This document shows positions 32,038 through 42,443 of a DNA stretch of 64,000 nucleotides, piece by piece (position 1 is the stretch's first letter; each line of letters opens with the position of its first letter). The notes under the pieces were generated by a model. It had not been told where the DNA came from and ran no database searches. It was given only the letters and a program-made list of their open reading frames with translations. A program made the translations under genes and the position numbers. The stretch comes from Persicaria tinctoria (Eukaryota > Streptophyta > Magnoliopsida > Caryophyllales > Polygonaceae), in NCBI GenBank assembly GCA_037127255.1, contig JBANSL010000007.1, positions 65,503,538 to 65,567,537 of the forward strand, read 5' to 3'.

Positions 32038-33211
32038 TATAAAAACAGCAGCCAACACAGTTGTGACAAACACTGAATTCAATAAAACCAAAAGCTAAAC
32101 TAATATTCGTGAAATAAACAAACATCAACAATCTAAAAAGATGGCTAACACAGTTGAGATAAAAACTGAAATGAATAAGAGCAAAAACTAAACTAATACG
32201 GAGTATTTGAAAAACAAATAGACACTAACAATCTCAAAAGAAATTGATGCAAAACAAATAGACAGCAACAAAATCAGAGAGTAGATCTGAACTAAGGAAG
32301 ATGCTAATCAGTTAGTGTAGCTAAAAATCTGTTTGACACCTATATAACGTCCCAACATCGACACCTATTAAAGAGAGTAAGTATGAGGTTAACATCTTTC
32401 AAAGTTTTTGCTGCATCCAATCCATGCCTCATAACGCCCCCAACATCGACCTCTACAATGCAAATTAATGTAACAGAAAATGAGAAAAATTCAACTTGTG
32501 CAAAAACTGAATGCAATCCAAACCCGACAAGGAAAGAGGCGAAGAGCGATCAAGGCAAATAAAATCAATCAGACGAGGCAGCAATTCATTATCCCAAAAT
32601 AGATATACCCAAAATCAATTAAAAGAAATTGGCATACATTAAAATCAAAATCAAAACAAAACAAAACCGGTAGACATTAAAATCAAAATCAAAATCCAAC
32701 AAAATCGGTAGATATTAAAATCAAATCAAAATCGAAACCTAACAAGTAGGGGAAGAGGTGGAGAGCGACGAGGGAAACAAAATCGATTAGACGAGGCAAC
32801 GAGTCTTCATCCCCAAATAGATCTTCCCAAAATCAAATACAATCTTCATTCCAAAATCGACCAGATAAGAGTTGAATAGAGAGGAAGAGTCAGACACCGG
32901 CAAGGAAGATGCAACGGTGGAGATCAGCACTGGAGAGGCAGCGGCGGAGACCGGCAGGGGATAGGCAGCGCCGACGATTGATGAGGAAGGGAGCGAGAGC
33001 GACGTATCTGACAAAGAAAATCGAGCTTTGACCTAAACGTGTTTACCTGGAATTCTCTTTATTAATTTTGACAAAAAAAGTCTCAAAGTTCAGAATAATT
33101 TCAAAATTGCCACCGTTTGCTTATGACCATTGATGAAAAATAAAGGGTTCAGATTAGAAGTTTTCACCCTAAGTTGTTTCTATGGGAAGGTAAGTTTCCA
33201 CCTGAACCTCC

Positions 33212-33257
<46 letters not shown>

Positions 33258-33548
33258 TAGCCTAGTTCCCCTCGCCGCCACTGATTTGCAATTGGAATCC
33301 GGAAGTGAAGTGAACGGGGCATTGGTTAATTAATTATTTGCAAAGGTCGAGCCGCATGCGAGATCACCGCCTCCGTTTGCAATTGGAAGTTGAAGGTCAA
33401 CAAATCATTTCTAATTACGTAGCCAATTCGGAACCAAAGTCAACTGGGGGATTGGAATTGTGAATTCCGTTTCGAGGTTCGATCGACTTACCTTGACACC
33501 GGACGATTGGGAGTTGTACTCGCTCAACCCAAGTCGAGTACGTATCAA

Positions 33549-33562
33549 CTGGCATCAGAGTC
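33549..33562 (+). promoter_or_regulatory. Primer-binding site of gypsy-2
   Basis: CTGGCATCAGAGTC begins one base after the LTR end. It resembles the initiator-Met site TGGTATCAGAGC with a few changes, as does that of gypsy-1 (TTGGCATCAGAGC), which suggests related families. Confidence 0.7.
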
Positions 33563-34264
33563 AAGCCGGTTTTGTAAGTCCTTCGATCTTCAATTGTTCA
33601 TCATCCCCTTAATCCTTATTTGTTTTGCAAAAATTGTCCTTAATCGGTTTCTACAAGTTCATCAACTTGGCCGAAATTTTTTTTACCCTGCGATTTATGT
33701 GGTGTGAAGTGATTAGTTTCGTTGCATTAGCTTGTTGCTTGTTCTGAACGTGCATTGAATCTTTTCTATACACCATTGCTTTTTATTAGTTCTTTTGCAT
33801 CATTAGCTTTCTTGCAGTGCTAAGTTTGGTGATTCGAAGAACACCTCATTGAGAAAAAAAAACCCTCATATTTGGTGATTTGAAGAACACCTTCAAAAAA
33901 AATTGCATTTTTGTGACACATAGCCAAAATAAGGTAATCGTTCACCTTTTTGGTTCGACATAGCCAAAATAAGGTAACCCAGGACCTTTGGTTCGGCATA
34001 GCCAAAATAAGGTAAACCAGGACAGTGTTCACTTCTGTTGTCTTTCATCTCTACTTCACATTTCATCTTCTCATTGCCACTATTTGTGCTTGATTTGGGA
34101 TTTGCTCTTGTTAGTGTTTGCGAACTAGTTGCTATAAACACCATCTTCGCCTACAGCCTTAAGCCGCCCTCACGGCATAGCCTACTAGCCGATTTTTGGT
34201 GTTGAGCAATTAAGTTCGTTGGCATATCTGTGCTTGTTGCTTTCTTTTGTGCATTTTACTCGCC
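33563..34264 (+). other. Gypsy-2 leader
   Basis: No gene is seen. A 30-40-base unit containing 'agccaaaataaggtaa' is repeated three times (33920-34020), the clearest structure in the leader. Confidence 0.7.
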
Positions 34265-36040
34265 ATGTCCAGTACTGTCATAGGTGATATCAACACCCCA
34301 GTGACGGGAGATGGTAATGGAGGTGACAATAGACAGGGGAACACCATTGTTCTCCCTAGAGTCACCGATGACACACCTCAGGAGACTTAGTTGAACCAAG
34401 AGCAAAGTGAGATCCAGACCCTGCGGCAGCTTGTCACTGAGTTGCAAGCCAAATTAGATGCTTCTCATGGCACTTCTCAGTAGCCAGGTGGACAGGGTGG
34501 CGTTAACCCTGTCATAGACAAAGGTAAGGGTACATTTCCTCCTTCGACATCCAAGGCTCAGTTTCAGCGCATGCACAACACCATTGAGAGTCACCAGATT
34601 CTGCATTCAGCTACTCCTGGTTACACTCACAGAGACAATCCTGTCTTTGATGATCCATCCGATGACGATGAATATGACTCAGGACGACGTCAGCAGCGTC
34701 CCATCCATTTCTCGGATCGCTATGAGCCACGAACGCCAGACACTGGTGGCCGAAACCGTCATTCCTCGCCTAGAGATGCTCGCCATCGCCGTACCAGGCG
34801 CCCTGCTCACCATGACGACCTGCCTTCGGAGTATGATACACGCCGAGATCATCCATTATCTCGTACTCCACGGTTAGGCCAAGCTGGTTACTACTCCCAG
34901 ACACTCCACTATGATGACTTTGAGGAGTATGACGCCGAGGAGCTCCCTCACCAAGGTATGATTAATCCTCATCAATTTCCTCCTTTAGGTGACCCTTATG
35001 AGTTGCAGCACAACCCAGCTGATTGGATACCGAATGCGGAACCATCTGATGTTGATGATTGCTTCCATGGACACGGAGTTGACCATCACCCTAGGGACCA
35101 TCGTCCTAACCACAGGCACGATCGTCGCCAGCCTATGCATGATGCCACGCCTCCTCACCACCAACATCGTCGTCCCCCGCAGCGTCGCCATCGTGCACCA
35201 CACCAGCGTTCTCCATCACCCAATTTCGGCGGGCATCGCCATCATGTAGACGAAGCACCTCGCGCTCGCCATGAGGTAAAGGTTAAAATTGATGAATTTT
35301 TGGGTGAATACGATCCTGCTGTTTTTCTAGAGTGGTTACAGGCTACATAGTACACTCTTCGCTACTGTCGGATACCTGACAATGAGAAAGTGCAAGCTGC
35401 TACTTTGCACTTTAGAGGAGCAGCAAGAGTATGGTGGCATCGCTTTGTTGATGACCGCTTACGGAGGAACACGCCACCAGTTACTGCATGGAATCAACTA
35501 GCTTATGTGATGACGCAGAAGTATGTTCCTCAGAACTACAGAGACCAGATGAGATTTCAGATAGCTACGGCTTCTCAAGGTAACTTTACTCCTTTAGAGT
35601 TCTTTTCTAAGCTTGAGGATATGTATTACAAAGCTAACATTTCAGGGAGTCCTTCTACCTTGAGAACGAGGTTCTTGACTGGGTTAAATGCTAATATTCG
35701 TGATCCATTGGAAATCCTTCCAATTCACGACATGAATACCTTAACCCACACGACCATGCAGATTTACAATCAGGTGAAACAAAAAGCAGCAACTGCTGCC
35801 AGGTATGCTTCTAGCTCTGGTCAATTTATTAGTTCTAATGTGCGTCGGCCGAGTACAGGAATAGGTTCCAACACTAGATCGACTCCTCATAAAGCTAGTG
35901 TAGCTGTTCCTCGCCAGCCATTAGCCAAGAACACAGCTCCCTCGGCGTCTGATAGGTCTAAAGATGCGGAATGCTTCAGATGTGGAAGCAAGGGACACTG
36001 GAAGAGAGATTGCCCTAATGCTAAAAGGGTAATGTTTATA
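34265..36040 (+). pseudogene. Gypsy-2 gag with zinc knuckle
   Basis: ATG 34265 (MSSTVIGDINTP) begins gag. In-frame TAG codons occur at about 34388, 34482 and 35348. The middle is rich in R, H and D. The capsid part reads VKVKIDEFLGEYDPAVFLEW, ATLHFRGAARVWWHRF, QKYVPQNYRDQMRF and FKLEDMYYKA-like. The CCHC knuckle CFRCGSKGHWKRDC lies at 35972-36013. The capsid fold (retrotrans_gag) and knuckle package the RNA. The stops are mostly at positions where a CAG codon is expected. Confidence 0.85.
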
Positions 36041-37666
36041 GACCAGGTGGGTTATGCTTCTTTGGATTACGACGAGCAACCTGAGCTCGTTGCGGATGAT
36101 AGCCAAGATCATGTTGAAGAAGAAGAAGCTTGTTATGCTCCAGCTACTCATGAAGGCACCATGTTGTCATTGGTAAATCGAAAGGTGCTTACAGTGAAAG
36201 AGGTCAATCCTGAGTCTCAAAGGGAAAACTTATTCCACACGAGATGCTTGGTTGAGTCTCTTGCGCTGTCCGTGATTATTGATAGTGGTAGCTGCAACAA
36301 CCTTGTCAGCAGAAAGGCTGTTGATCACCTAAAGATCCCTACAACGCAACATCCTCAACCTTATGGTCTTCAATGGTTATCATCTCAACAAGGTACCCCT
36401 ATTGCTGAACAGTGTTCTATTTCTTTTGCTATTGGTCCTTACAAGGACACTGTTGTTTGTGATGTCGCTGTTATGGACGCCACCCACTTGATGTTAGGAC
36501 GTCCATGGCAGTTCGACAGACGTGTTCTTCACCATGGTTTTCTGAACACTTATGTGTTCAATTACCACGAGAAGCGCGTCAAGCTCTTACCACTTTCCCC
36601 GAGTGAGATTTTACAGGACCAGGTAGAGCGAGATAGAACTGCAGCGGTGTATAGTCATTCCCCTACACCACCGCCGCCTGCAGGACTTCAAGGAAAAGTG
36701 GAACCACGTCTGATGCTTGCCAGACCCTCCACTATCACGGCACCTTTACGGGGAAAGGCGCCTTGTTTTTTGCTGATTCCACAGCCGTTTCAAGAGAGCA
36801 ATGCCGGGAATACTGCTTTGCCACCGGCTATTGCAAAGCTGCTAGAAGACTATGCTGATGTCTTCCCTGATGAGCTCTCTTCTGGACTACCACCACTTCG
36901 AGGGATAGAGCATCAAATTGATTTGGTGCCTGAAGCTAGCTTGCCTAATCGCCCTGCTTACAAGGCTGGTCTAGAAGAAACTAAGGAGCTTCAGCGACAG
37001 GTTCAGGATTTGCTGGATCGTGGCTATGTGAGGGAATCCCTAAGCCCTTGCGCAGTCCCGGTCATCCTGGTGCCTAAGAAGGATGGTTCTTGGCGCTTGT
37101 GCGTCGACTGTCGAGCGATCAATCAGATTACAGTGAAGTACAGGCATCCCATTCCAAGATTAGATGACATGCTGGATGAGCTATATGGTGTATGCGTCTT
37201 CACTAAGATAGATCTGCGAAGCGGATACCATCAGATCAGGATGCAGGAAGGTGACGAGTGGAAGACGGCATTCAAGACCAAGTATGGGCTCTATGAGTGG
37301 CTTGTCATGCCATTTGGTCTCACCAATGCCCCCTCGACCTTTATGAGACTGATGAATCACGTCTTCAGAGACTATTTGGGTAAGTTTCTAGTGGTTTATT
37401 TTGATGATATTCTTGTATACTCACCCAATCTTGCAGATCATACTAAGCATCTCAGGCTGGTGTTAGAGAGACTTCGACAAGAGCATCTATATGGAAATCT
37501 GGCCAAATGTAGCTTCTATGCTCCGTCCACCATCTTCTTGGGGTTTGTAGTCTCCAAAGAGGGTTTACACATGGACCAGTCGAAGGTTTCTGCTATTCGT
37601 GAGTGGCCTCAGCCTACTACGGCCACACAGGTTCGATCTTTCCTTGGGGTAGCTGGTTTTTTATAG
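36041..37666 (+). pseudogene. Gypsy-2 protease and reverse transcriptase
   Basis: The protease has SVIIDSGSCNNLVS with D-S-G at 36281-36289 and, later, HLMLGRPWQFD. RT follows from about 36840: YADVFPDELSSGLPPLRGIE, VPVILVPKKDGSWRLCVDCR, KIDLRSGYHQIRM, FKTKYGLYEWLVMPFGLTNA and the active-site motif YFDDIL (37397 onward). It ends [19 protein letters not shown], where an extra T in a T-run near 37658 causes a frameshift and an immediate stop. Up to that point the frame is open, so this is the best preserved RT in the window. Confidence 0.92.
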
Positions 37667-39158
37667 GGGTTTTGTTAAGGATTTTTCTACTATTGCAGCC
37701 CCTTTGCATGCTTTAACAAAACGTATTCTTGTTGTTGAATGGAACCCAAAATTAGATGTTGCTTTTAATAGGTTGAAAGATGCTTTGTGTAATGCACCTT
37801 TGCTGCAATTGCCTGATTTTTGTAGGACTTTTGAGATAGAGGTTGATGCTTCTAACATAGGCATTGGAGGTGTTTTACACCAAGGCCGACAACCTATTGC
37901 ATATTTTTCTGAGAAGTTGACAAGTGCACAGCTGAATTACTCCACATATGACAAGGAGTTGTATGCCCTGATCCGAGTGCTGAAAACGTGGCAACATTAC
38001 CTCTGGCCACGTGAGTTTGTGATCCACAACGACCATGCCGCCTTACGTTGCTTGAAGAGTCAGGCGCTGCTGAGTAAGAGACATGCTCGCTGGGTGGAAT
38101 TTCTAGAGACCTTTCCTTATGTCGTCCAGCACAAGAAAGGTAAAGACAACGTTGTTGCTGATGCGTTGTCTAGGAGGTATGATCTCATTACTTCTGTTCA
38201 GTCACGTGTGTTAGGATTTGGCTTAATTCGCGATTTTTATGTTTCTGATGAATTTTTTAAGCCCATTCTAGACATTTGCTTGAGTAATAGGGAGCATGCT
38301 AGTTTCTATTTGCATGATGGTTTTCTGTTTAAGGCTGGTAAGTTATGCATTCCACCATGTTCTATTCGCTTACTCTTGGTCCGGGAAGCACATGATGGCC
38401 GAGGTCATTTTGGTGTTTCCAAGACTCTTGGTGTTCTACGTGAGCACTTCTTTTGGCCCCATATGGCACAACAGGTAACGCGCTACGTTCGAGATTGCGT
38501 CACCTGTCACCGTGCCAAGGCAAGTTCTCAGCCACATGGCCTTTACCAGCCATTGCCTATTCCATCAGGCCCGTGGGAGGACTTGTCTATGGACTTTGTC
38601 GTTGGTTTGCCGATGTATCGCAGGGGACGAGATGCCATATTTGTCATTGTTGATAGGTTTTCAAAGATGGCCCACTTTGTGGCTTGTAAGACCACAAATA
38701 GTGCCTCTGAGATTGCAACTCTATTCTTTGACAATGTCGTTCGTCTCCATGGGATACCGCATACCATCGTCTCTGATAGGGACTCTAAATTTGTTGGACA
38801 ATTTTGGAGGACTCTATGGGGAAAGCTTGGTACAAAACTCTTGTTTTCAACCAGCTATCATCCCCAAACAGAAGTGACCAATAGGACATTGGGAGCATTT
38901 CTTCGGACCATGCTCAACGCCAACCCCAGGCGTTGGGAGGACTTACTTTCTACTGTGGAGTTTTGTTATAACAGGTGCATGCATTCAGCGACCAATTTGT
39001 CTCCTTTTGAGGTCGTCTACGGCAGGAATCCATTGACACCATTGGACTTGGCGCCTAAGCCATTGAAGGATGACCACATGCAAGCTGGAAATCGCGCTCA
39101 GATGATCAAGGAACTCCATGAGAGGACACAGCTGCAGCTGGAACGCCGTGCTACATAG
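37667..39158 (+). pseudogene. Gypsy-2 RNase H and integrase
   Basis: RNase H reads [37 protein letters not shown] and [11 protein letters not shown]. Integrase starts with the H-H-C-C finger ([10 protein letters not shown] ... CVTCHRAK) and then has the core D-D-E residues: [29 protein letters not shown] and [11 protein letters not shown]. The usual DGQT between HPQT and EV is missing, a four-residue deletion next to the catalytic glutamate. A TAG at 39157 (after ERRAT) separates the C-terminal region. The frame lies one base off the RT frame. Confidence 0.9.
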
Positions 39159-39476
39159 ATTGAGACTAAGCGGAGTAAAGGCCACATGAAGATGTTGTTC
39201 AAGCCTGGTGATCTTGTGTGGTTACACTTGCGGAAGGATCGTTTCCCATCGAAGAGGAAGTCGAAGCTGTCCAACAGAGGCGACGGCCCATTTAGAGTTA
39301 TTCAGGCCATTGGTGACAATGCCTACAAGCTGGAGTTGCCAGATTCTTACGGAGTCCATGCTACCTACAACGTCTCCGACTTGTCGCCATATGAGGATCA
39401 TGAGTACTTGGATGAGGAAGCGGGGACGCTTCCCTCTCAAGGCGGGAGGATGATATGTCCCAACCTCCCTCATTGA
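39159..39476 (+). pseudogene. Gypsy-2 integrase C-terminal module
   Basis: FKPGDLVWLHLRKDRFPSKR, NRGDGPFRVIQAIGDNAYKL and GVHATYNVSDLSPY form the GPY/F-like module also found in gypsy-1. The purine-rich tract 'aaggcgggagga' (39439-39450) lies in this frame just before the 3' LTR. The frame then passes into the LTR. The LTR-encoded continuation, in another frame, reads SDGPMTRARAKAIASATAS. Confidence 0.9.
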
Positions 39477-39827
39477 TCGTACAAGAAGAGGAGGAAGCCA
39501 TGAGTGTCCGTTCTGACGGACCAATGACTAGAGCGAGAGCCAAGGCGATCGCAAGTGCTACCGCGTCCATTATCACTCGAGGCTTCGCTTCTAAACCGGA
39601 GCAACCACCATCATTGAGCTTATTAGTATCTGTCGCCGACACTCCGTGTGATGTGTCTTAGCCTCCGTCGGATTCCTTTCCGACGTCGTTCATATAAACT
39701 ATTTATTATTAAGACTCATTTCTATTTTTAGGATTATTTATTAATAATGGTGTGGACTTACTTTACATAGTAAGTCCAGCCCGTTAGTTAATTAGGTTTA
39801 TTAGTATTTTCCTATAAATACTCTATT

Positions 39828-40797
39828 AGGGGTGTGCATAACCGGGTACCCGACACGAACCGGTTAACCGTGTCGGGTACCCGAAACCGTTTAGCACAAA
39901 TAGCCCGAACCGTGCACGAACCGTTATGAACCGGGTATCCGACACGGTTAGGCAAACTGGATCCGTGTCGGATACCCGTGTTATCCGACACGAACCGTTA
40001 TGAAAGGGGAAGACGAGGGTGTGTCCACGAGAGTGGAGAGGCCGAGAGCTCGAGCCTGGAATTCAATGGTGGTTGTCGGGATTGAGAGACAACGCGGGGA
40101 GGTTGAAGGAGAAGCAAATTTGACAACGGATTGAGAAGTCAACCCAGATCTAAAAACAGAGGGAGTGAAGAATGGAAGGAATGAAGCCAGGGAGGGGTGG
40201 CTGCTAGGGTTTCCAATTAGGGGGTTTTCATACAGGTGGTGCCAACACCGAAGTTTCATCTCCAGCCACAGTGTCGTCTTCTTCGATTCTCAGATGAAGC
40301 GAGGTCGGGCGGGGCGAAGGTTGATGTAAAGGGAACGAGAAGGATGCAAGGAGAGAGATGGAAAGGGGAAGACGAGGGTGCGTCCACGGGAGTGGAGAGG
40401 CCGAGAGCTCGAGCCTGGCCTTCAATGGCGGACGTCGGGAGTGAGAGACGGAGAGTAGGAGAGAGATGGAAAGGGGAAGACGAGGGTGCGTCCACGGGAG
40501 TGTAGAGGCCGAGACCTCGAGCCTGGCCTTCAATGGCGGTCGTCGGGAGTGAGAGACGGAGAGCGGGCGGTCGTCGGGAGTGAGAGACGGAGAGCGGGCG
40601 GTCGTCGAGAGTGAGAGACGGAGAGCGCGGAGGAGAAATTAAGAAGCAACTGGGTAGAGAAGAGGATATGCCCGATCCGAACACGAACCGTTTACAGCCG
40701 TGTTTTCTCGGTTCGTGTCATTTTCGTGTCGTGTTTTTTCGGTTTCGGGTTTTTTCGTGTCGTATTTTCGGTTTCAGGTTTTTCTACACACCCCTAT
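39828..40797. mobile_element. Non-autonomous hAT element, 970 bp
   Basis: The ends AGGGGTGTGCA and TACACACCCCTAT form a short inverted repeat. The 8-bp duplication ACTCTATT (39820-39827 and 40798-40805) is perfect, and the empty site survives in the 5' LTR at 29760-29775. Both ends are rich in 'ccgggtacccgacacgaacc'-like sequence. Inside, a ~100-bp unit (aaggggaagacgagggtg ... cctggccttcaatgg) occurs three times (about 40001, 40365 and 40470), and a 30-bp 'gagagacggagagcgggcgg' unit is repeated at 40545-40625. No transposase is encoded. Confidence 0.85.
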
Positions 40798-41152
40798 ACT
40801 CTATTATGGTTAATTGTCATCTTTACATCAAATTTAGAGGAACTGAAGAGCGTTGAGTTGAAACTCTCCCTTTTCCTCCCTGACGTCACAAACCCTATCT
40901 TTCGTTTGCTACTGATTACTGATGAATTGAATTGGATCTTCAATCAAAGATTCTCGCTGGAATTGATTGAAGATCGGAATCTCATCCTCGTTTGGAAGAG
41001 ATTAGTTTTGTCCACCACCGCCTCTCTGCTACCGTCCCGCTGCACCACCACCATCACCCACTACCGACAACCACCACTACCACCATTGCCGTTGAAATCC
41101 CGGTTCATGTCCACCATTGTCGTTGCGCTTGCCTTGAGATAGAAAGCTATTG

Positions 41153-42126
41153 GTTCCGGTGTACTCAGCCCTTAACGTGTATCATGTACACAAATCTGAG
41201 CCGTTGATTCCCATAGAGGAATCTGAGCCGTTGATTCCCATAGATGATTATGTAGTTGAGTATTAATGATTATGCACTAGTATATGAAGGATTATTCAGT
41301 CGCATGAGTCTGTTTTATAGGTTAGTCATTTTGATTATTTGATGGTATCACTATATTATTCGATCGTATTGACGGATTATGCGACGGTATTGCTTTATTA
41401 TTCAATGGTATAGCTTAATTATTCGATGGTGTTACAATATTATTCGGTAATATTATTCGATGGTAATATATACTATTGAATAATAAAGCTATACCATTGA
41501 ATAAAGCTATATCCATGGTAATATATACTATTAATTATTCGGTAGCATATTCAAAGAAATTGATAAAAAAAAAAAACACACATTCCATTGGGTAAATATT
41601 CATAATTCAAATAATAATATCAAAAAAATCATCAATTCTACTGAATGATCAATATGAGCATAAATAATACAAAAATCCTTAAGCTCAATGTGGCTCCAAA
41701 TGATTCCGAACTACAAAAAAAAACACTACATTCCACTTAATAAACATATATAATTCAATGAATAATATCAAAAAACCCACCAATTCCACCGAATAATAAA
41801 ACTAGCACAAACAAAACGAAAACTCTTAAGCTCAATTGTTATCGTAAATTTTTTTTCCGCAAAACATATGCAAAGTGGGTGTCTATAGGTAGATAAAAAT
41901 AAATTACATCAAAAAAAATAAATTTTTTTTTTAAAATGGCCGAAAATAACAAAAAAGCCAAAAAATTACTTCCCCCATCACTATTCACAACCCCCCCCCC
42001 CCCCCCCCTTTTCTTTTCTTTTCTCTTTTCTTTATTTTGATTATTGTGAGCCTTTGATTTGGTTTGATCCAAAGGCCGAGATTTGTGTACATGATACACA
42101 ATAAGGCTTGTGTACACATGATCCAT
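41153..42126. mobile_element. Inverted-repeat element, ~970 bp
   Basis: The left end has GTGTATCATGTACACAAATC then TGAGCC; the complement of the right end has GTGTATCATGTACACAAATC then TCGGCC. It interrupts the 3' LTR at the position corresponding to the (TA)n tract of the 5' LTR. The middle is AT-rich with repeated 'ttattcgatggtat' motifs (41330-41530), and a C-run lies at 41992-42008. No protein is encoded. The superfamily is unclear. Confidence 0.65.
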
Positions 42127-42443
42127 ATTATATATATATTAATTAGCCTAGTTCAACTCGCCGCCACTGATTTGCAATTGGAATCCGAAAGTGAATTCAA
42201 CGGGGCACTGGTTAATTAATTAATTATTTGCAAAGGTCGAGCCGCATGCGAGATCACCGCCTCCGTTTGCAATTGGAAGTTGAAGGTCAACAAATCATTT
42301 TCTAATTACGTAGCCAATTCGGAACCAAAGTCAACTGGGGGAATGGAATTGTGAATTCCGTTTCGAGGTTCGATCGACTTACCTTGGCACCGGACGATTG
42401 GGAGTTGTACTCGCTCAACCCGAGTCGAGTACGTATCGATTTG

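Larger units (their letters stand above)
30217..33216. mobile_element. 3-kb foldback-like element with tRNA-like sequences in both arms
   Basis: The two ends are imperfect inverted repeats. The left end has GGTGGAAACACCCCTTCCC then ATAGAAACC; the complement of the right end has AGGTGGAAACTTACCTTCCC then ATAGAAAC. The similarity continues inward (atcaatggtc, then aaacggtggcaattttgaaa) and into CT-rich and 'ttcgattttgattttgat' segments. At the inner end of each arm is a tRNA-like sequence, again inverted (31509-31579 and 31955-32037). No transposase frame is seen. The long inverted arms suggest a Mutator-like or foldback element that is non-autonomous. It inserted in the (TA)n tract of the LTR. 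Confidence 0.7.
29396..33547 (+). repeat. Gypsy-2 5' LTR, interrupted
   Basis: The LTR parts are 29396-30216 and 33217-33547. The first starts TGATATGTCCCAACC and matches 39451-41150 without the hAT. The second ends GTACGTATCA directly before the primer-binding site. The first part encodes GPMTRVRAKAIARATASII, the tail of the polyprotein. TATAAA-like 'cctataaatactctatta' lies at 29755. Confidence 0.9.
29396..42438 (+). mobile_element. Gypsy-2: full-length Ty3/gypsy element with nested insertions
   Basis: LTRs at 29396-33547 and 39451-42438 flank a complete gag-protease-RT-RNase H-integrase series. The target-site duplication is ATTTG on both sides. The 3' LTR ends TATCG instead of TATCA, a single change. 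Without its insertions the LTR is about 1.05 kb. The 5' LTR holds a 3-kb foldback-like element (30217-33216); the 3' LTR holds a hAT (39828-40797) and an inverted-repeat element (41153-42126). The polyprotein is broken by several TAG codons, a frameshift and a small integrase deletion. Confidence 0.92.
39451..42438 (+). repeat. Gypsy-2 3' LTR, interrupted twice
   Basis: The LTR parts are 39451-39827, 40798-41152 and 42127-42438. They match the 5' LTR apart from scattered substitutions and the different insertions. It ends GTACGTATCG followed by the duplication ATTTG. Confidence 0.9.

Noticed and set aside
32300..32460. Possible small RNA or gene in the right arm of the foldback element
   Set aside because: No open frame or structure beyond the inverted arm itself is visible.
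40228..40684. Open frames with repeated SRRPPLKARLE-like peptides
   Set aside because: They follow from the tandem repeats inside the hAT and occur on both strands.
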